Assembly: GCA_019414445.1 (NCBI GenBank)
Contig: DXMA01000002.1
Span: 62,001-126,000 of the forward strand
Direction of reading: 5' to 3'
DNA from: Collinsella sp.
GTDB taxonomy: Bacteria > Actinomycetota > Coriobacteriia > Coriobacteriales > Coriobacteriaceae
Length of the DNA: 64,000 nucleotides
Shown here: piece after piece, positions 52,901-64,000 of the stretch
Layout of the letters: each line of letters begins with the position of its first letter
Position numbering within the stretch: position 1 is the stretch's first letter
Notes under the pieces: model-generated
What the model was told of the DNA's origin: nothing
What the model saw: only the letters and a program-made list of their open reading frames with translations
Database searches by the model: none
Translations under genes and position numbers: made by a program

Positions 52901-55900
52901 GCTACCGTCTTACAATCAGCGGAACGTGCCCAATCGACCTCCTGGCTCGTCCAGTGGACGCCATCGAGACTCGTCTCAACACGCATCTTGGTCACAGTGC
53001 CGTTGCCGGCGTCATCGCGCGGATAGTACTCGAGCTTATCGAGCTTGTAAGCGCGTCCATAGTCAACGGTAAGCGCCTTGCCCAGATCGTTGCCACCGGA
53101 GTGGAAACCGCCGTCGCCCGACTGGAACTCATGGTCGAAGGCGAGCTCGGCCTTATGGCTGCCGTAAAGTGAGCCCTCCCAGGTGATTTGCTCGGCGTCG
53201 GGGACGTTCCGCCACGGATCGAGTGCGGAGTTCGCCTCGAGCACATCGCTCCAGGCGGAGTAGCCCTCGGCGTTGCGCGAACGAATCTGGTAGGTGTGCT
53301 TGCTATTGTAGGCGAGGTCGGTGTGCGTGAACTCGGCCGCATCACCCACGGCGAACACGGTGCCGTCGACCTTAAGGTCGTAGGAGGTAGCACCATCGAC
53401 CTTTCCCCAGGTGAGCTTGATGCTCATTGGGGTCGTGACGTCCTCGGGGGCAGCAAGGTTCGTGGGTGCGGAGAGGCTCTCGTTGAGGCGATCGGCTGTG
53501 AGCGTGGCGTCGGCGTTCACGAAACCGCCCAGCTCGAGCGTCTGCGCCGCCGCAGCAACATCGGTCTTCGCGAACTTGACGTAGACCTTGGGGTTCGTGG
53601 TGATCTTGGTGTTGTTAAAGCTCTCGCCCCGCTCGGCCTCGGTGCCGTCCACATCGCTGCCGTAGTGGTTGAGGTTAGGGGTCTCGCTGTAGAAGTAGAC
53701 CGCCTGGCCGGCCTCGGGGGTCGCGGTGTCAAAGGTCTCCTGCGAGTCGACCTCAACCACGTTGAGCGCGGATCCGCCGTTCTTGGCGACGACGCTCATG
53801 GGCTTGGCGGACACGTTGGCCACGAAGGTCGTGGTGCGATTGGAGTCGTAGCCGTTGTAGCCACCCTGCGAGGCTTCGGCGGTAAAGGTCGCGGTGCCGC
53901 CTGCGGCCTTGGATCTGTAGACGGTGCTCACATGCTCACCGTAGGAGATATTGTCGATCGTACCGTAGGAATCGTCCTCAGTCGTGTTGTTCTCGATGGA
54001 GGAGCCGTCGTCCTCGTACTGCGTAAAGGTGCCGTCGCCCTCGGTGGCGAAGAACTCGACGATACGCTGGCTGCGGTCGGTACCCTTGGTGTTGGTGTCG
54101 CTCACGGCCTCGGGGTTGTTGTTCTCGGCGTACATCGGCACGATAGCGTTGGCCTTCACAAACAGCGGCAGCTTCCAAAGCGGAGCCTCGTAGTTGTTGA
54201 GAACCTGGCCGCCGCGATACTGCTTACCCGAGAAGTAATCGATCCAGATGGTGGGATTCTCGTCGGTGCCGTAGTTGGGGAGGTAAATCCCATTGCGAAT
54301 GTCGTTGCCGTTCTCGTCTGCCTGGGTATCCTGATAAACCGGTGCCACTAGGAAGTTCTCACCGAACATATACTGGTACTGCGTCGAGGTGCTTGCGGCG
54401 TACTCGGAGTTATCGGAAAGCAGCATGGCGCGGATCATGGGCAGGCCGGCATCGCCGTTACCCGTGTCGATGTTGGCCGCCGAGGCCGCGCTCGTGTAGA
54501 TATAGGGCATGAGCTGCGCCTTGAGCTTGAGGTAGAAGCGCGAGATGCCTGTGTAGGGATCGCCGTGCGTCATGGGCGATTTACGGTAGGTGCCCCAACC
54601 GTCCATGTCGAGCATAGAGGGCGTGAACGTCTTCCACTGGTAGTCACGCGCAGAGATGATGGGGTCGCCGCCAAAAATGCCATCCATGTCGGAGCCGATG
54701 TTGGGGTTGCCCGAAAGACTCTGACCGATATACGTGGGGATATGGAAGCGAATGTACTCCCAGTTACCGCCATACTGGTCGCCGGTCCAAATGCCACCAA
54801 AGCGCTGCGTGCCGGCCCAACCATCGAGCGTGATGATGTTGGGGCGCTTGTTAGCGCCGGTCGTCACCGTGTCATAAGCTGTCTTGATGCCATTAAGACC
54901 AAAGGAGTAGCCAGATCCAACCCAGGCAACGTCGGTCTTAAGGGTAGTGATGCCTCCCGTCTTGACCTCGGCGTCGAAGTCGCGAAGCAGATGCCACGGG
55001 GTCTCAGGGTTGCTGTCGGGCTCAAGGTTGGACTGGGTCCACAAGCCCGTGCTCACACCCTTTGAGTTGGCATACTCGGTGAACTTCTTAAGGTTGTCGA
55101 CGTTGGCACGCACAGCGTTAAGACGGTCGGCCGAGCTCGCTCCGTCGGAGTTGACGCCGCCGGTCTTGTAGTAACCGTTCTGGCCATAGCCGGCGCCGTA
55201 GCCGTCGTTCGGCAGGAACCAGCCGAGCGGCATGTCGCTGTCCTCGTAGTCATCGATAACCTGCCGAGCAGAGAACTGGCGGTCGAAATCGGTCGCTTTC
55301 ATGTTCTCGGTATCAACCGTAGGGCCCTCACCGTTGAGCGTCTCGGCCGCAAGTGTGCCGTCGAGCTTGTAGCCCGTCGACATGCCAGACTCGTACTTAA
55401 CGTCGCCCTTCTCGCTCGAGGACTTGCTGCCCTTGGTCTCCCACTTCTTTTGACCCGAGGTCGTTGACCAGCCATCACGGTTATAGGCATTAAGATGACC
55501 AAGGTAGAACCCGTACTCGGGCAGCAGTACCGGGTTACCGGTCACCTTGTAGTAGTCCTGCAGCATCTCAGTTGCCACGTTCGAAGCTCCCTCGTTGGTC
55601 GCCACGAAGTAGTAGGCATCAAACTCATTCTCGCTGTGCAAAGTCGTGACCGTCGATGAGTCCGTGGAACCGAAGTCGTAGGAACCCTCTGCAAACGTGT
55701 TTCGGAGCACGCCGTAGCCGTCACTCGTCCAATAAAACGGGTTGGGCGAGGCAACGCCGCCATCGGTCCAGTTGTTCGTGTTGGAGATGGCGATGGTCTG
55801 GTTGGTGTGCAGGAAGCGTCCGTTCTGGGTGCCGCCGCCAAAGAAGTTCTCGGACTTCTCCTTGGCGAGCGTCTGGACGGTACCCTTCTTATCAAGGTCG

Positions 55901-56370
55901 AGGGACGCGGACTCGGAAACCACGACACGGTCGCCTGACTTGATACTCATCTTGCCAGTCGCCTTGTCCAGGATCACGGTCGCCTTTCCGCCGGTGATCT
56001 CGATAGTGTCGCCCTTGTCGGCAACCGTCGCACTCGGCTTGCTGTAGGTGTCCGAGGTATCGGGCTGAGCCTGGATCTTAGCCGTGTGGGACTTACTGCG
56101 CGGCGTGGCGTACTCGGAAAACTCACCCTTGGGGTCGACGTTATAACGGAAAATACCGTCCTCGAGGAACGTAATACGGCCCTTGATGCCGTCAGCGAAA
56201 TCGATGTCGACGACGTTCGAGGCAGACTGAGACACGGTCGCTGAGTCGACGCCCTTGAGTGGCGTGGCAATCGCCTGCTGGGGATTGGCAAACACGAGCG
56301 TCGCTGCAGTGGCAACGAGGACCGCGCTTCCCTTCACCCACCGTTTCGTAAAAATGGAATTCCTACACAC
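49957..56370 (-). CDS. Giant cell-wall-anchored GH31 glycosidase with dockerin, cohesin, galactose-binding and FIVAR modules
   Basis: 2137 residues from a GTG at 56370 (AAAGGAG 5 nt upstream). Signal peptide ~1-36. GH31 N-terminal beta domain, then the barrel: ENFFGGGTQNGRFLHT (~180), TTLKTDVAWVGSGYSF with the presumed nucleophile Asp (~480), GSDMDGIFGGDP with the presumed acid/base (~560). Then FN3 (~963-1047), a discoidin/CBM32-type domain (~1050-1187), a dockerin-like DLNDNGVYDVYDYSF (~1240), a cohesin-like domain (~1267-1397), another discoidin-like domain (~1430-1580), a Big-type fold, FIVAR repeats (~1684, ~1915, ~1993) around a CBM32 (~1749-1907), a Gly/Asn linker, IPNTG sorting signal (~2103), membrane helix and RRSKAK tail. 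The barrel resembles bacterial GH31 alpha-N-acetylgalactosaminidases acting on mucin O-glycans, but substrate is inference. Confidence 0.9.
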   Translation of the reverse strand: MCRNSIFTKRWVKGSAVLVATAATLVFANPQQAIATPLKGVDSATVSQSASNVVDIDFADGIKGRITFLEDGIFRYNVDPKGEFSEYATPRSKSHTAKIQAQPDTSDTYSKPSATVADKGDTIEITGGKATVILDKATGKMSIKSGDRVVVSESASLDLDKKGTVQTLAKEKSENFFGGGTQNGRFLHTNQTIAISNTNNWTDGGVASPNPFYWTSDGYGVLRNTFAEGSYDFGSTDSSTVTTLHSENEFDAYYFVATNEGASNVATEMLQDYYKVTGNPVLLPEYGFYLGHLNAYNRDGWSTTSGQKKWETKGSKSSSEKGDVKYESGMSTGYKLDGTLAAETLNGEGPTVDTENMKATDFDRQFSARQVIDDYEDSDMPLGWFLPNDGYGAGYGQNGYYKTGGVNSDGASSADRLNAVRANVDNLKKFTEYANSKGVSTGLWTQSNLEPDSNPETPWHLLRDFDAEVKTGGITTLKTDVAWVGSGYSFGLNGIKTAYDTVTTGANKRPNIITLDGWAGTQRFGGIWTGDQYGGNWEYIRFHIPTYIGQSLSGNPNIGSDMDGIFGGDPIISARDYQWKTFTPSMLDMDGWGTYRKSPMTHGDPYTGISRFYLKLKAQLMPYIYTSAASAANIDTGNGDAGLPMIRAMLLSDNSEYAASTSTQYQYMFGENFLVAPVYQDTQADENGNDIRNGIYLPNYGTDENPTIWIDYFSGKQYRGGQVLNNYEAPLWKLPLFVKANAIVPMYAENNNPEAVSDTNTKGTDRSQRIVEFFATEGDGTFTQYEDDGSSIENNTTEDDSYGTIDNISYGEHVSTVYRSKAAGGTATFTAEASQGGYNGYDSNRTTTFVANVSAKPMSVVAKNGGSALNVVEVDSQETFDTATPEAGQAVYFYSETPNLNHYGSDVDGTEAERGESFNNTKITTNPKVYVKFAKTDVAAAAQTLELGGFVNADATLTADRLNESLSAPTNLAAPEDVTTPMSIKLTWGKVDGATSYDLKVDGTVFAVGDAAEFTHTDLAYNSKHTYQIRSRNAEGYSAWSDVLEANSALDPWRNVPDAEQITWEGSLYGSHKAELAFDHEFQSGDGGFHSGGNDLGKALTVDYGRAYKLDKLEYYPRDDAGNGTVTKMRVETSLDGVHWTSQEVDWARSADCKTVAFDGTVAARYVRMTPLASVGNFFSASEIAIYKTDGTDGFAVGSNLNKATISDGDYSNMKNYLGLENREPDTPTFGSQIRDHFADLNDNGVYDVYDYSFTMAGLDGGTKQKGKVAGSLAVIPSKTEVEAGDEITVDVYAADAKNVNALGALVNFKSDQFEFVSESIAQDGSTAGMENLSREKVQFADRTQTINLAFANRGDGKLYNGTGAVASFKLKAKTAGKVELPSTSWLIGPACDALEFASDGTVTMPDVPRPTVAEYGQDAFNITMTNDELTTDDGTNVEKLIQQKSYNALFDNNEGDNGFEFLWNWSGNWDSEGKLPSYVKLPTTMTFAFKTPSKLDSVEVVNRNGGNGTVQKIKAVVTFEDGSTQEFAGGEYDSFLARYAFDLSAENKGKKATKVEVTPLEASGDQMLTLREVNFNYTQGVEAIEGVELGKNQTEFFEGDITPVDAKATPESAGYPYVTVESSDPSVVSVSAVQAGDSVSYYLRANKAGKAKITVASVLDPSKTASYEVEVKAGVDTSALVAALSKAAGYSESVYTKDSYAALTTAVEAAQKLLDSGQGSYSKKDVADATAKIEKAIDGLKMRPVDEKILINTPENRKNVKVAGFSSEADYEGSNAVNALDGDERTLWHSDWAHGTGMPQYLSVDLGRDYDLTDVTFLPRQDGGTNGDIFEAEILVSDTADGYEKGTAASMGTFAFDNDGRVFTDRGDWKQMSFGAARGRYVTVKVIHAGGGDVDAYCSMAELKFYGTAVPDPVAKDDLTAAIEKVDAELAAGDLKAGDYTEASWTALENALASARAILSDEDATQDEVDQALRALESARDALEKTPVVPVENPTKKQLKALVKQAKETDTRGKTAESVKALTDAITYAEDVLGDENASDTQIQAAYSQLKLAIESLKDADSGNQGGSGNQGSGNGSNGGNQAGKPAGDKAQGSKKNGSAIPNTGDQTAATVATVGGLGAIIAAIGAFFHRRSKAK

Positions 56371-56826
56371 CTGGACTCCTTTCCTCCGACATGCGGAAGC
56401 GTCGCGGACGCACGCCCTGCAGCATGGGCGAACGCATCAAACGGGGGGGTGTTCGGTACATTCCGTGCAGTGGGCCCACCCGTTACCAAGGGGTCAACTG
56501 GTAGTAACCAGATATCCACCTATTAGGTCGAATCAGCATACGGGAGCAGTTGCGCAACCAAGTTCGGAATTCTCCCAGTGGTATTAAAATGAGCGTCAAT
56601 GGCAGGGTGGGCTAAATAAGCCATACCAATTGGTTCTTCAGTCAAATACCAATTAAGCAAAAATGTACTGTTTATCTGGTATTACACAGACCGTACCTCT
56701 CCCTCGGGAGCTGGGCTTCGCGAAGTTTCCCGAGAGAAAGGCTCAGCCGCCACCCTGCGACCTACCGGATATTGCCATGACGTACGTTGACTGATTTGGT
56801 TTGGATAAAAAGGTTGACGGAGAGTG
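56371..56826. other. Control region upstream of the GH31 gene
   Basis: About 450 bp without a gene. It holds small dyads: GGTTACTACCAGTTGACC-type sequence near 56482-56510 (CTGGTAGTAACCAG), CCAATTGG at 56628-56635, a second TACCAATT at 56647, and a CTCGGGAGC...GTTTCCCGAG hairpin at 56702-56735. Such dyads could be operators for carbohydrate control; none was identified with a known regulator. Confidence 0.4.
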
Positions 56827-57031
56827 ATGGGCGGTTAGTTCAGATACGTATAATTTGGCCGTGGCCTTGGGCACGAAATTGCCGCTTGGAAGCCGACGCG
56901 GACCCAGTATTGGACCGTTCCCGGCTTGGCTGAGCATCTTGATCGATTCAGATTGCCAAAAGTAGGCCGAATGAGTCCAAATCGATCTTCTCCTACTCTC
57001 TAATAAATACGAATTTGAACTAACTGTCCAG
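56827..57031. mobile_element. TIR element 3 (205 bp, MITE-like)
   Basis: Left end 56827-56851 (...GGTTAGTTCAGATACGTAT) and right end 57007-57031 (...TTGAACTAACTGTCCAG). The ends have diverged from each other more than in element 1; the interior is unrelated to elements 1 and 2 but the total length is the same. Confidence 0.75.
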
Positions 57032-57069
57032 AGGCGTCCTCGACTAACAGCAAAAAGGCCTCCATACAA

Positions 57070-57111
57070 AGAGTGGGCCCTGCCGCTCGAACGAACGGCA
57101 GGGCCCACTCT
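57070..57111. terminator. Strong hairpin past carB
   Basis: Perfect 16-bp stem AGAGTGGGCCCTGCCG (57070-57085) with its complement (57096-57111). T-rich sequence lies on the plus side (CATTTTCTATTT) and a shorter one on the minus side, so orientation is uncertain. Confidence 0.6.
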
Positions 57112-57181
57112 CATTTTCTATTTAGCCTTAGTCATCGCACAAAGCCCCTTCGGCAGCACACGGTGCACCCAAGTCACCGAA

Positions 57182-57269
57182 GGCCGGGGCGGAGGGGGCC
57201 GAGCTTCCCACTGAGCGACTCTGCTTGCAGCCGGAGCGAAGGGGGAACTCGGCCCCCTCCGCCCCGGCC
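57182..57269. repeat. GC-only 22-bp inverted repeat downstream of carB
   Basis: GGCCGGGGCGGAGGGGGCCG... (57182-57203) with its perfect complement (57248-57269), 44-nt loop, 13 bp past the carB stop. No T tract. Confidence 0.8.
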
Positions 57270-57281
57270 GGACAGGTCGCA

Positions 57282-60596
<3,315 letters not shown>

Positions 60597-60597
60597 G

Positions 60598-62028
60598 TTA
60601 GTTCTCCTCGGTCTCAGTCTCGGCGAAATTCCAGCCAGCCAGGCGGTCCTTCGCGGTGTCGATGTCCAGGTAGTTCTCCTCGCCGTCCATGAGTCGCGTA
60701 AAGGCGGTAAAGAGATAGTGAGCATCGGTGGGGCCAGGCGAGGCCTCGGGGTGGTACTGGACCGAGAAGCACGGGGCGTCGAGCAGCTGGATGCCCTCGG
60801 CGGTGCCGTCGTTGAGGTTCACGTGCGTCAGGCGAATGCGGCCAAAGCGCTCGTTCATCACGACCGGCGCGATTCCGCGGCGCACCCAGACGCGCAGATC
60901 TCCATCGGCCGCATGCTCGGTCTCGCCGCCGGAAAGCTCGGGGACAAGCTTGCCCAAGCTGGGGAACAGCAGGCCAAAGCCATGGTTTTGTGCGGTGATC
61001 TCCACGCGACGGCTTACCAGGTTCATGACCGGCTGGTTGCCACCGCGGTGACCGAACTTAAGCTTTTCCATCTGGGCGCCGCAGGCCAGGCTGATCATCT
61101 GGTGACCAAGGCAAATACCAAAGACCGGCACCTTGCCGATCAGCTGCTGCACCTGCTCATAGGTCTCCACCACGGCGTCGGGGTCGCCGGGGCCATTGGA
61201 CAAAAAGACGCCGTCGGGATTCATGTCGAGCACCTCGCTCGCGGGCGTATTCCACGGCACGACGGTAAGGTCGCAGCCGGCGCGGACCAGCCCTTCCAGA
61301 ATGCCGCGCTTCACACCGCAGTCGTAGGCGACCACTTTGTGACGGGCAGGAGCGGCAGCCGAAAGCGCAAAGCCATGCGTGGCAGGCAGGTCGGCGGCCA
61401 CAAACTCATGAGGCGCGGGGCAACTTACGGTCTTGACCAGGTTCTCGCCTACCAGCGTAGGCGCTGCGGCCAGACGCTCGGCAAGCTCGTCGACGTCGAA
61501 GATCTCGGTCGAGATAATGCCCATCTTGGAACCATTGTCGCGCAGATGGCGCACCAGAGCGCGGGTGTCGACACCCTCGATAGCAACGATGCCGTGTGCG
61601 CGCAGGTACTCCGGCACGCTGACGGCCGAGCGCCAGTTAGAAGGCGTGGCGCACATGTCGCGAACGATCATGCCGCGCATGGCCGGAGCGCTCGCAGAGC
61701 GCACGGCGTCGCCGGGGAAGGCCGACTGGACGTCGGTCTCGTCGATACCGTAGTTGCCGATCTGCGGATAGGTCATGGTTGCGATTTGGCCGGCATAACT
61801 CGGGTCGGTCATGACCTCAAAGTAGCCCTCGAGCGAGGTGTTGAAGCAGACTTCGCCGGTCGCGGTGCCCTCGGCGCCGCATGCACGTCCATAAAAAATG
61901 GTCCCATCCTCAAGATACAGGATGCAGGGACCACAGGTGCCCTTGCTGGTTTTGGCCAGCATACGCTGGCAAAGCTCGCTGGGCGCGAAGGTGCGGGCGG
62001 CAGCGCCCGCGGTATGGTTGTTCGCCAT
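60598..62028 (-). CDS. carA: Carbamoyl-phosphate synthase small subunit
   Basis: 476 residues. N-terminal CPSase domain (YLEDGTIFYGRACGAEGTATGEVCFNTSLEGYFEVMTDPSYAGQI, YGIDETDVQS) and a class I glutaminase with FGICLGHQM (nucleophile Cys) and SVQYHPEASPGP (His, Glu). About 80-100 residues longer than the E. coli protein, partly an N-terminal extension. It delivers ammonia to CarB for pyrimidines and arginine. AAGGAG stands 4-5 nt before the ATG at 62028, within the PyrR-type leader. Confidence 0.97.
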   Translation of the reverse strand: MANNHTAGAAARTFAPSELCQRMLAKTSKGTCGPCILYLEDGTIFYGRACGAEGTATGEVCFNTSLEGYFEVMTDPSYAGQIATMTYPQIGNYGIDETDVQSAFPGDAVRSASAPAMRGMIVRDMCATPSNWRSAVSVPEYLRAHGIVAIEGVDTRALVRHLRDNGSKMGIISTEIFDVDELAERLAAAPTLVGENLVKTVSCPAPHEFVAADLPATHGFALSAAAPARHKVVAYDCGVKRGILEGLVRAGCDLTVVPWNTPASEVLDMNPDGVFLSNGPGDPDAVVETYEQVQQLIGKVPVFGICLGHQMISLACGAQMEKLKFGHRGGNQPVMNLVSRRVEITAQNHGFGLLFPSLGKLVPELSGGETEHAADGDLRVWVRRGIAPVVMNERFGRIRLTHVNLNDGTAEGIQLLDAPCFSVQYHPEASPGPTDAHYLFTAFTRLMDGEENYLDIDTAKDRLAGWNFAETETEEN

Positions 62029-62029
62029 A

Positions 62030-62066
62030 GTTCTCCTTCCCGGTCTCACAGGACCGGCTTAAAGGT
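62030..62066 (-). promoter_or_regulatory. PyrR-binding leader of carAB
   Basis: The minus strand reads CTTTAAGCCGGTCCTGTGAG then ACCGGGAAGGAG, i.e. a CCGGTC/GACCGG hairpin with the CTGTGA loop of PyrR-binding RNAs, followed at once by the carA Shine-Dalgarno. In other Actinobacteria this arrangement lets UMP-bound PyrR block ribosome access. pyrR is not in this window. Confidence 0.75.
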
Positions 62067-62186
62067 GTGTAGTTAGGCCTCGCGGTATTGTAACCGTAAG
62101 CATGCCTCATGGCGTTAATTTCATCGAAATGTTTACGAAATGATAATTATGACTTTCTATGCATAATGATTTTTCTAGGACGGGGA

Positions 62187-62228
62187 TTAAAAATCATCCC
62201 GCGAGACTTGTGGCTCACGCGGGATGAT
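62187..62228 (-). terminator. Terminator of the one-pass membrane protein gene
   Basis: Perfect 11-bp stem ATCATCCCGCG (62193-62203) with its complement (62218-62228), then TTTTTAATCC on the minus strand, 7 bp past the stop. Confidence 0.9.
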
Positions 62229-62234
62229 GACGTC

Positions 62235-63200
62235 TTACTTTTTCTTATCCTGCTCCAGCAGTTTGGACGGTGTGCGATCGGGCTTGCCGCCGCGGAAAAT
62301 CTCGCGGCCATGCAGACGATGCTCCAGATTGCGCTCGGCCTTTTCCTCGTCAATCTTGGTCTGGCTCACCACCGGGTCCTCAATCAACGACGACACCGAG
62401 TTCACCTGCTTCTGAATGCGCTCGGCGATGGTGTCATCCATACTCACGATGCGCATCTTCCAGTCGATACTCGTGGCGTTGGATGAGCTCTTGGTCCACA
62501 CGAACGTCAAAATGGCGCTCTGGTGGCCGCGCGCGGGGAACATGCCAAAGAAGGAATCGTGCTGAATGTTGCTATCCTCGTCGATATAGGCGTGAACGTT
62601 ATACACCACGCGGTCGATCTTATCGTTGAGCAACGCGTTGGTCGCAAGCGCCGCGGCCTGAATCTGCCCGTTGGACAGCAGCTCGAGCTCGTTGGCAGAC
62701 GATGTGTCCAACACCGTCACCTCGACCGTGCCCGTACGCTCATCGGCTTCATCGACGGTAAAGTCGAGCGGGAACTGCGTAAAGCCGTTGCCCCATTCAA
62801 GTCCACCCTTGAGCGCGGTCGAAACGGTATCGACCGAAACGCTCTCGGACAGGTTGGCGGTGTTCAGACGACGCATCACGCCGTAGCCAATCTGCATGCC
62901 CACGATCAGCACCAAAATACCGATGACCACGGCCATCGCGGTCTTCGTAATGGTATGGCTCACCTGCGAGCCCGAAGGATCGTCCTCGGACAGCGGGTCG
63001 ATATGTTTTGCCTGGCTCGCGCGGTCCTCGCTGCGCAGCTGCGCTAGCGCCGCTTTGTCACCGCGCTTGGCCGCAGCCTCCTTCTCACGCATGCGCTCGG
63101 TACGCTTTTTGGCGAGCGTGGGATCCAAGACGCCGGATGCATCGATTTCGGAGAATAACTCCGTCACTTCTTCCGGAGTCAAAGGGTTCTTGTCAGCCAT
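62235..63200 (-). CDS. One-pass membrane protein of unknown function
   Basis: 321 residues, not recognised. A charged cytosolic N-terminus (~1-85, with KKRTERMREKEAAAKRGDKAALAQLRSEDRASQ), one membrane helix (~88-110, AMAVVIGILVLIVGMQIGYGV), and an extracellular beta-rich domain (~125-285) with many Asp/Ser/Thr, followed by a basic C-terminal stretch. CAGGAAG stands before the ATG. It lies 19 bp past the ABC exporter gene and is probably co-transcribed with it. Confidence 0.8.
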   Translation of the reverse strand: MADKNPLTPEEVTELFSEIDASGVLDPTLAKKRTERMREKEAAAKRGDKAALAQLRSEDRASQAKHIDPLSEDDPSGSQVSHTITKTAMAVVIGILVLIVGMQIGYGVMRRLNTANLSESVSVDTVSTALKGGLEWGNGFTQFPLDFTVDEADERTGTVEVTVLDTSSANELELLSNGQIQAAALATNALLNDKIDRVVYNVHAYIDEDSNIQHDSFFGMFPARGHQSAILTFVWTKSSSNATSIDWKMRIVSMDDTIAERIQKQVNSVSSLIEDPVVSQTKIDEEKAERNLEHRLHGREIFRGGKPDRTPSKLLEQDKKK

Positions 63201-63219
63201 AAACTTCCTGTCATATCAA

Positions 63220-64000
63220 TCAGTCGAGCTCGTGCGCACGCGCACCTTCGAACTGCATTCGATAGTAACGGGCATAGGTGCCGCCACGGGCGAGAAGCTC
63301 CTCGTGCGTGCCACGCTCCACAACGCGACCATGCTCAACGGTCGCAATCTCATCGGCATGCTTAATGGTCGAAAGACGGTGGGCGATAATAATCGTGGTG
63401 CGGCCGCGTGCCAGCTCTTCGAGTGACTCCTGCACCGCCTCCTCGCTCTCGTTATCCAAAGCACTCGTCGCCTCGTCCAAAATCAGGATCTTGGGGTTCT
63501 TGAGAAACACGCGCGCGATGGCAACGCGCTGCTTCTGTCCGCCCGAAAGACGGCTGCCGCGCTCGCCCACCACGGTGTCGTAGCCCTGCGGAAGCGATTC
63601 GATAAAGGTATCGATATTGGCGCGGCGGGCCGCCTCGGCGATCTCTTCTGCCGTAGCACCCGGCTTGCCGTAGGCGATGTTCTCGCCAATCGTACCGTCA
63701 AACAGGTAGACATCCTGCTGCACCAGGCCGATGGCGCGGCGCAGGCTCTGCTGCGTCACATCGCGCACGTCCTGACCGTCGATGCTAATGGATCCGGTAG
63801 CCACGTCATAAAAGCGCGGCAGCAGCGAACAGGTCGTGGACTTGCCGCCGCCCGAAGGGCCAACCAAAGCGATGGTCTGCCCGGGCTTGATGGACAGGTC
63901 CATATGGTCGATAACGGGTCGCTCGTCGGCATAGCCCTCGCCCAGCTCAACGTCCTCGTAGTTAAAGCACACGTCGTGATACTCCACGGCGCCGGCAGTC
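63220..64000 (-). CDS. ABC exporter ATPase domain (5' part beyond the window)
   Basis: The frame is open to the right edge. Visible is a complete nucleotide-binding domain: VGPSGGGKSTTCSLLPRFYD (Walker A), QQDVYLFDGTIGENIAYG (Q-loop), RLSGGQKQRVAIARVFLKNPKILILDEATSALD (signature, Walker B) and IIIAHRLSTIKHADEI (switch His). The sequence is typical of MsbA/LmrA-like exporters whose transmembrane domain precedes the ATPase, so that part should lie past 64000. Confidence 0.92.
   Translation of the reverse strand, partial: TAGAVEYHDVCFNYEDVELGEGYADERPVIDHMDLSIKPGQTIALVGPSGGGKSTTCSLLPRFYDVATGSISIDGQDVRDVTQQSLRRAIGLVQQDVYLFDGTIGENIAYGKPGATAEEIAEAARRANIDTFIESLPQGYDTVVGERGSRLSGGQKQRVAIARVFLKNPKILILDEATSALDNESEEAVQESLEELARGRTTIIIAHRLSTIKHADEIATVEHGRVVERGTHEELLARGGTYARYYRMQFEGARAHELD

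Overview
The window looks like chromosomal DNA of a gut actinobacterium of the class Coriobacteriia, most likely Collinsella or a close relative. This is inferred from the high GC content, strong Shine-Dalgarno sites, a membrane hydrogenase module, NfnAB, an LPxTG-type surface glycosidase with sortase, and the gene content; no marker gene was searched. Coding density is normal, but intergenic spaces are unusually rich in dyad repeats.

Layout. 1-5.5 kb: the 3' part of a reading frame joining a NuoL/HyfB-like antiporter to a NuoH/HyfC-like subunit (runs off the left edge), an orphan IS3-type HTH protein, and an old-yellow-enzyme/FAD/NAD reductase. 5.7-8.1 kb: an AlbA_2/ATPase-type regulator bracketed by two near-duplicate arrays of 57-bp dyads. 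8.19-16.82 kb: an integrative element inserted in the 3' end of an initiator tRNA-Met gene, with a 39-bp att duplication, tyrosine integrase, excisionase, D5-type primase-helicase, XRE regulator, two small hypothetical genes, two surface/membrane cargo proteins and highly structured non-coding DNA. 17-23.6 kb: coaX, an AAA_14/DUF4143 ATPase framed by palindromes, a degenerate biotin-ligase-like gene, a folP-folK fusion with a large insertion, a sirtuin and xth. 24-30 kb: an ECF transporter (S, double ATPase, T), glmU and prs.

30-36 kb: a possible nuclease gene between two ~205-bp elements with 25-bp terminal inverted repeats, then pth, the nfnAB flavin-based bifurcating pair, a third 57-bp dyad array and a cytidylate kinase-like gene. 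36.6-39.6 kb: a polar amino-acid ABC transporter. 40-50 kb: yqeY, a PpiC foldase, an orphan PTS IIA, purN-purM, purF, an ABC permease-like membrane protein, a MoaE-like protein, a class B sortase and purE. 50-56.4 kb: a 2137-residue modular GH31 surface glycosidase with dockerin, cohesin, galactose-binding and FIVAR modules and an IPNTG anchor. 57-62 kb: carAB with a PyrR-type leader. The right edge holds a one-pass membrane protein and the end of an ABC exporter gene.

The genes cover pyrimidine/purine synthesis (carAB, purE/F/M/N, prs), cell envelope (glmU, sortase, foldase), redox balance (hydrogenase module, nfnAB, OYE reductase) and glycan foraging. The most unusual signals are the three strictly 80-81-bp-spaced dyad arrays, the constant-length TIR elements with unrelated interiors, the tRNA-integrated element with its folded DNA cluster, and the HyfB-HyfC fusion.
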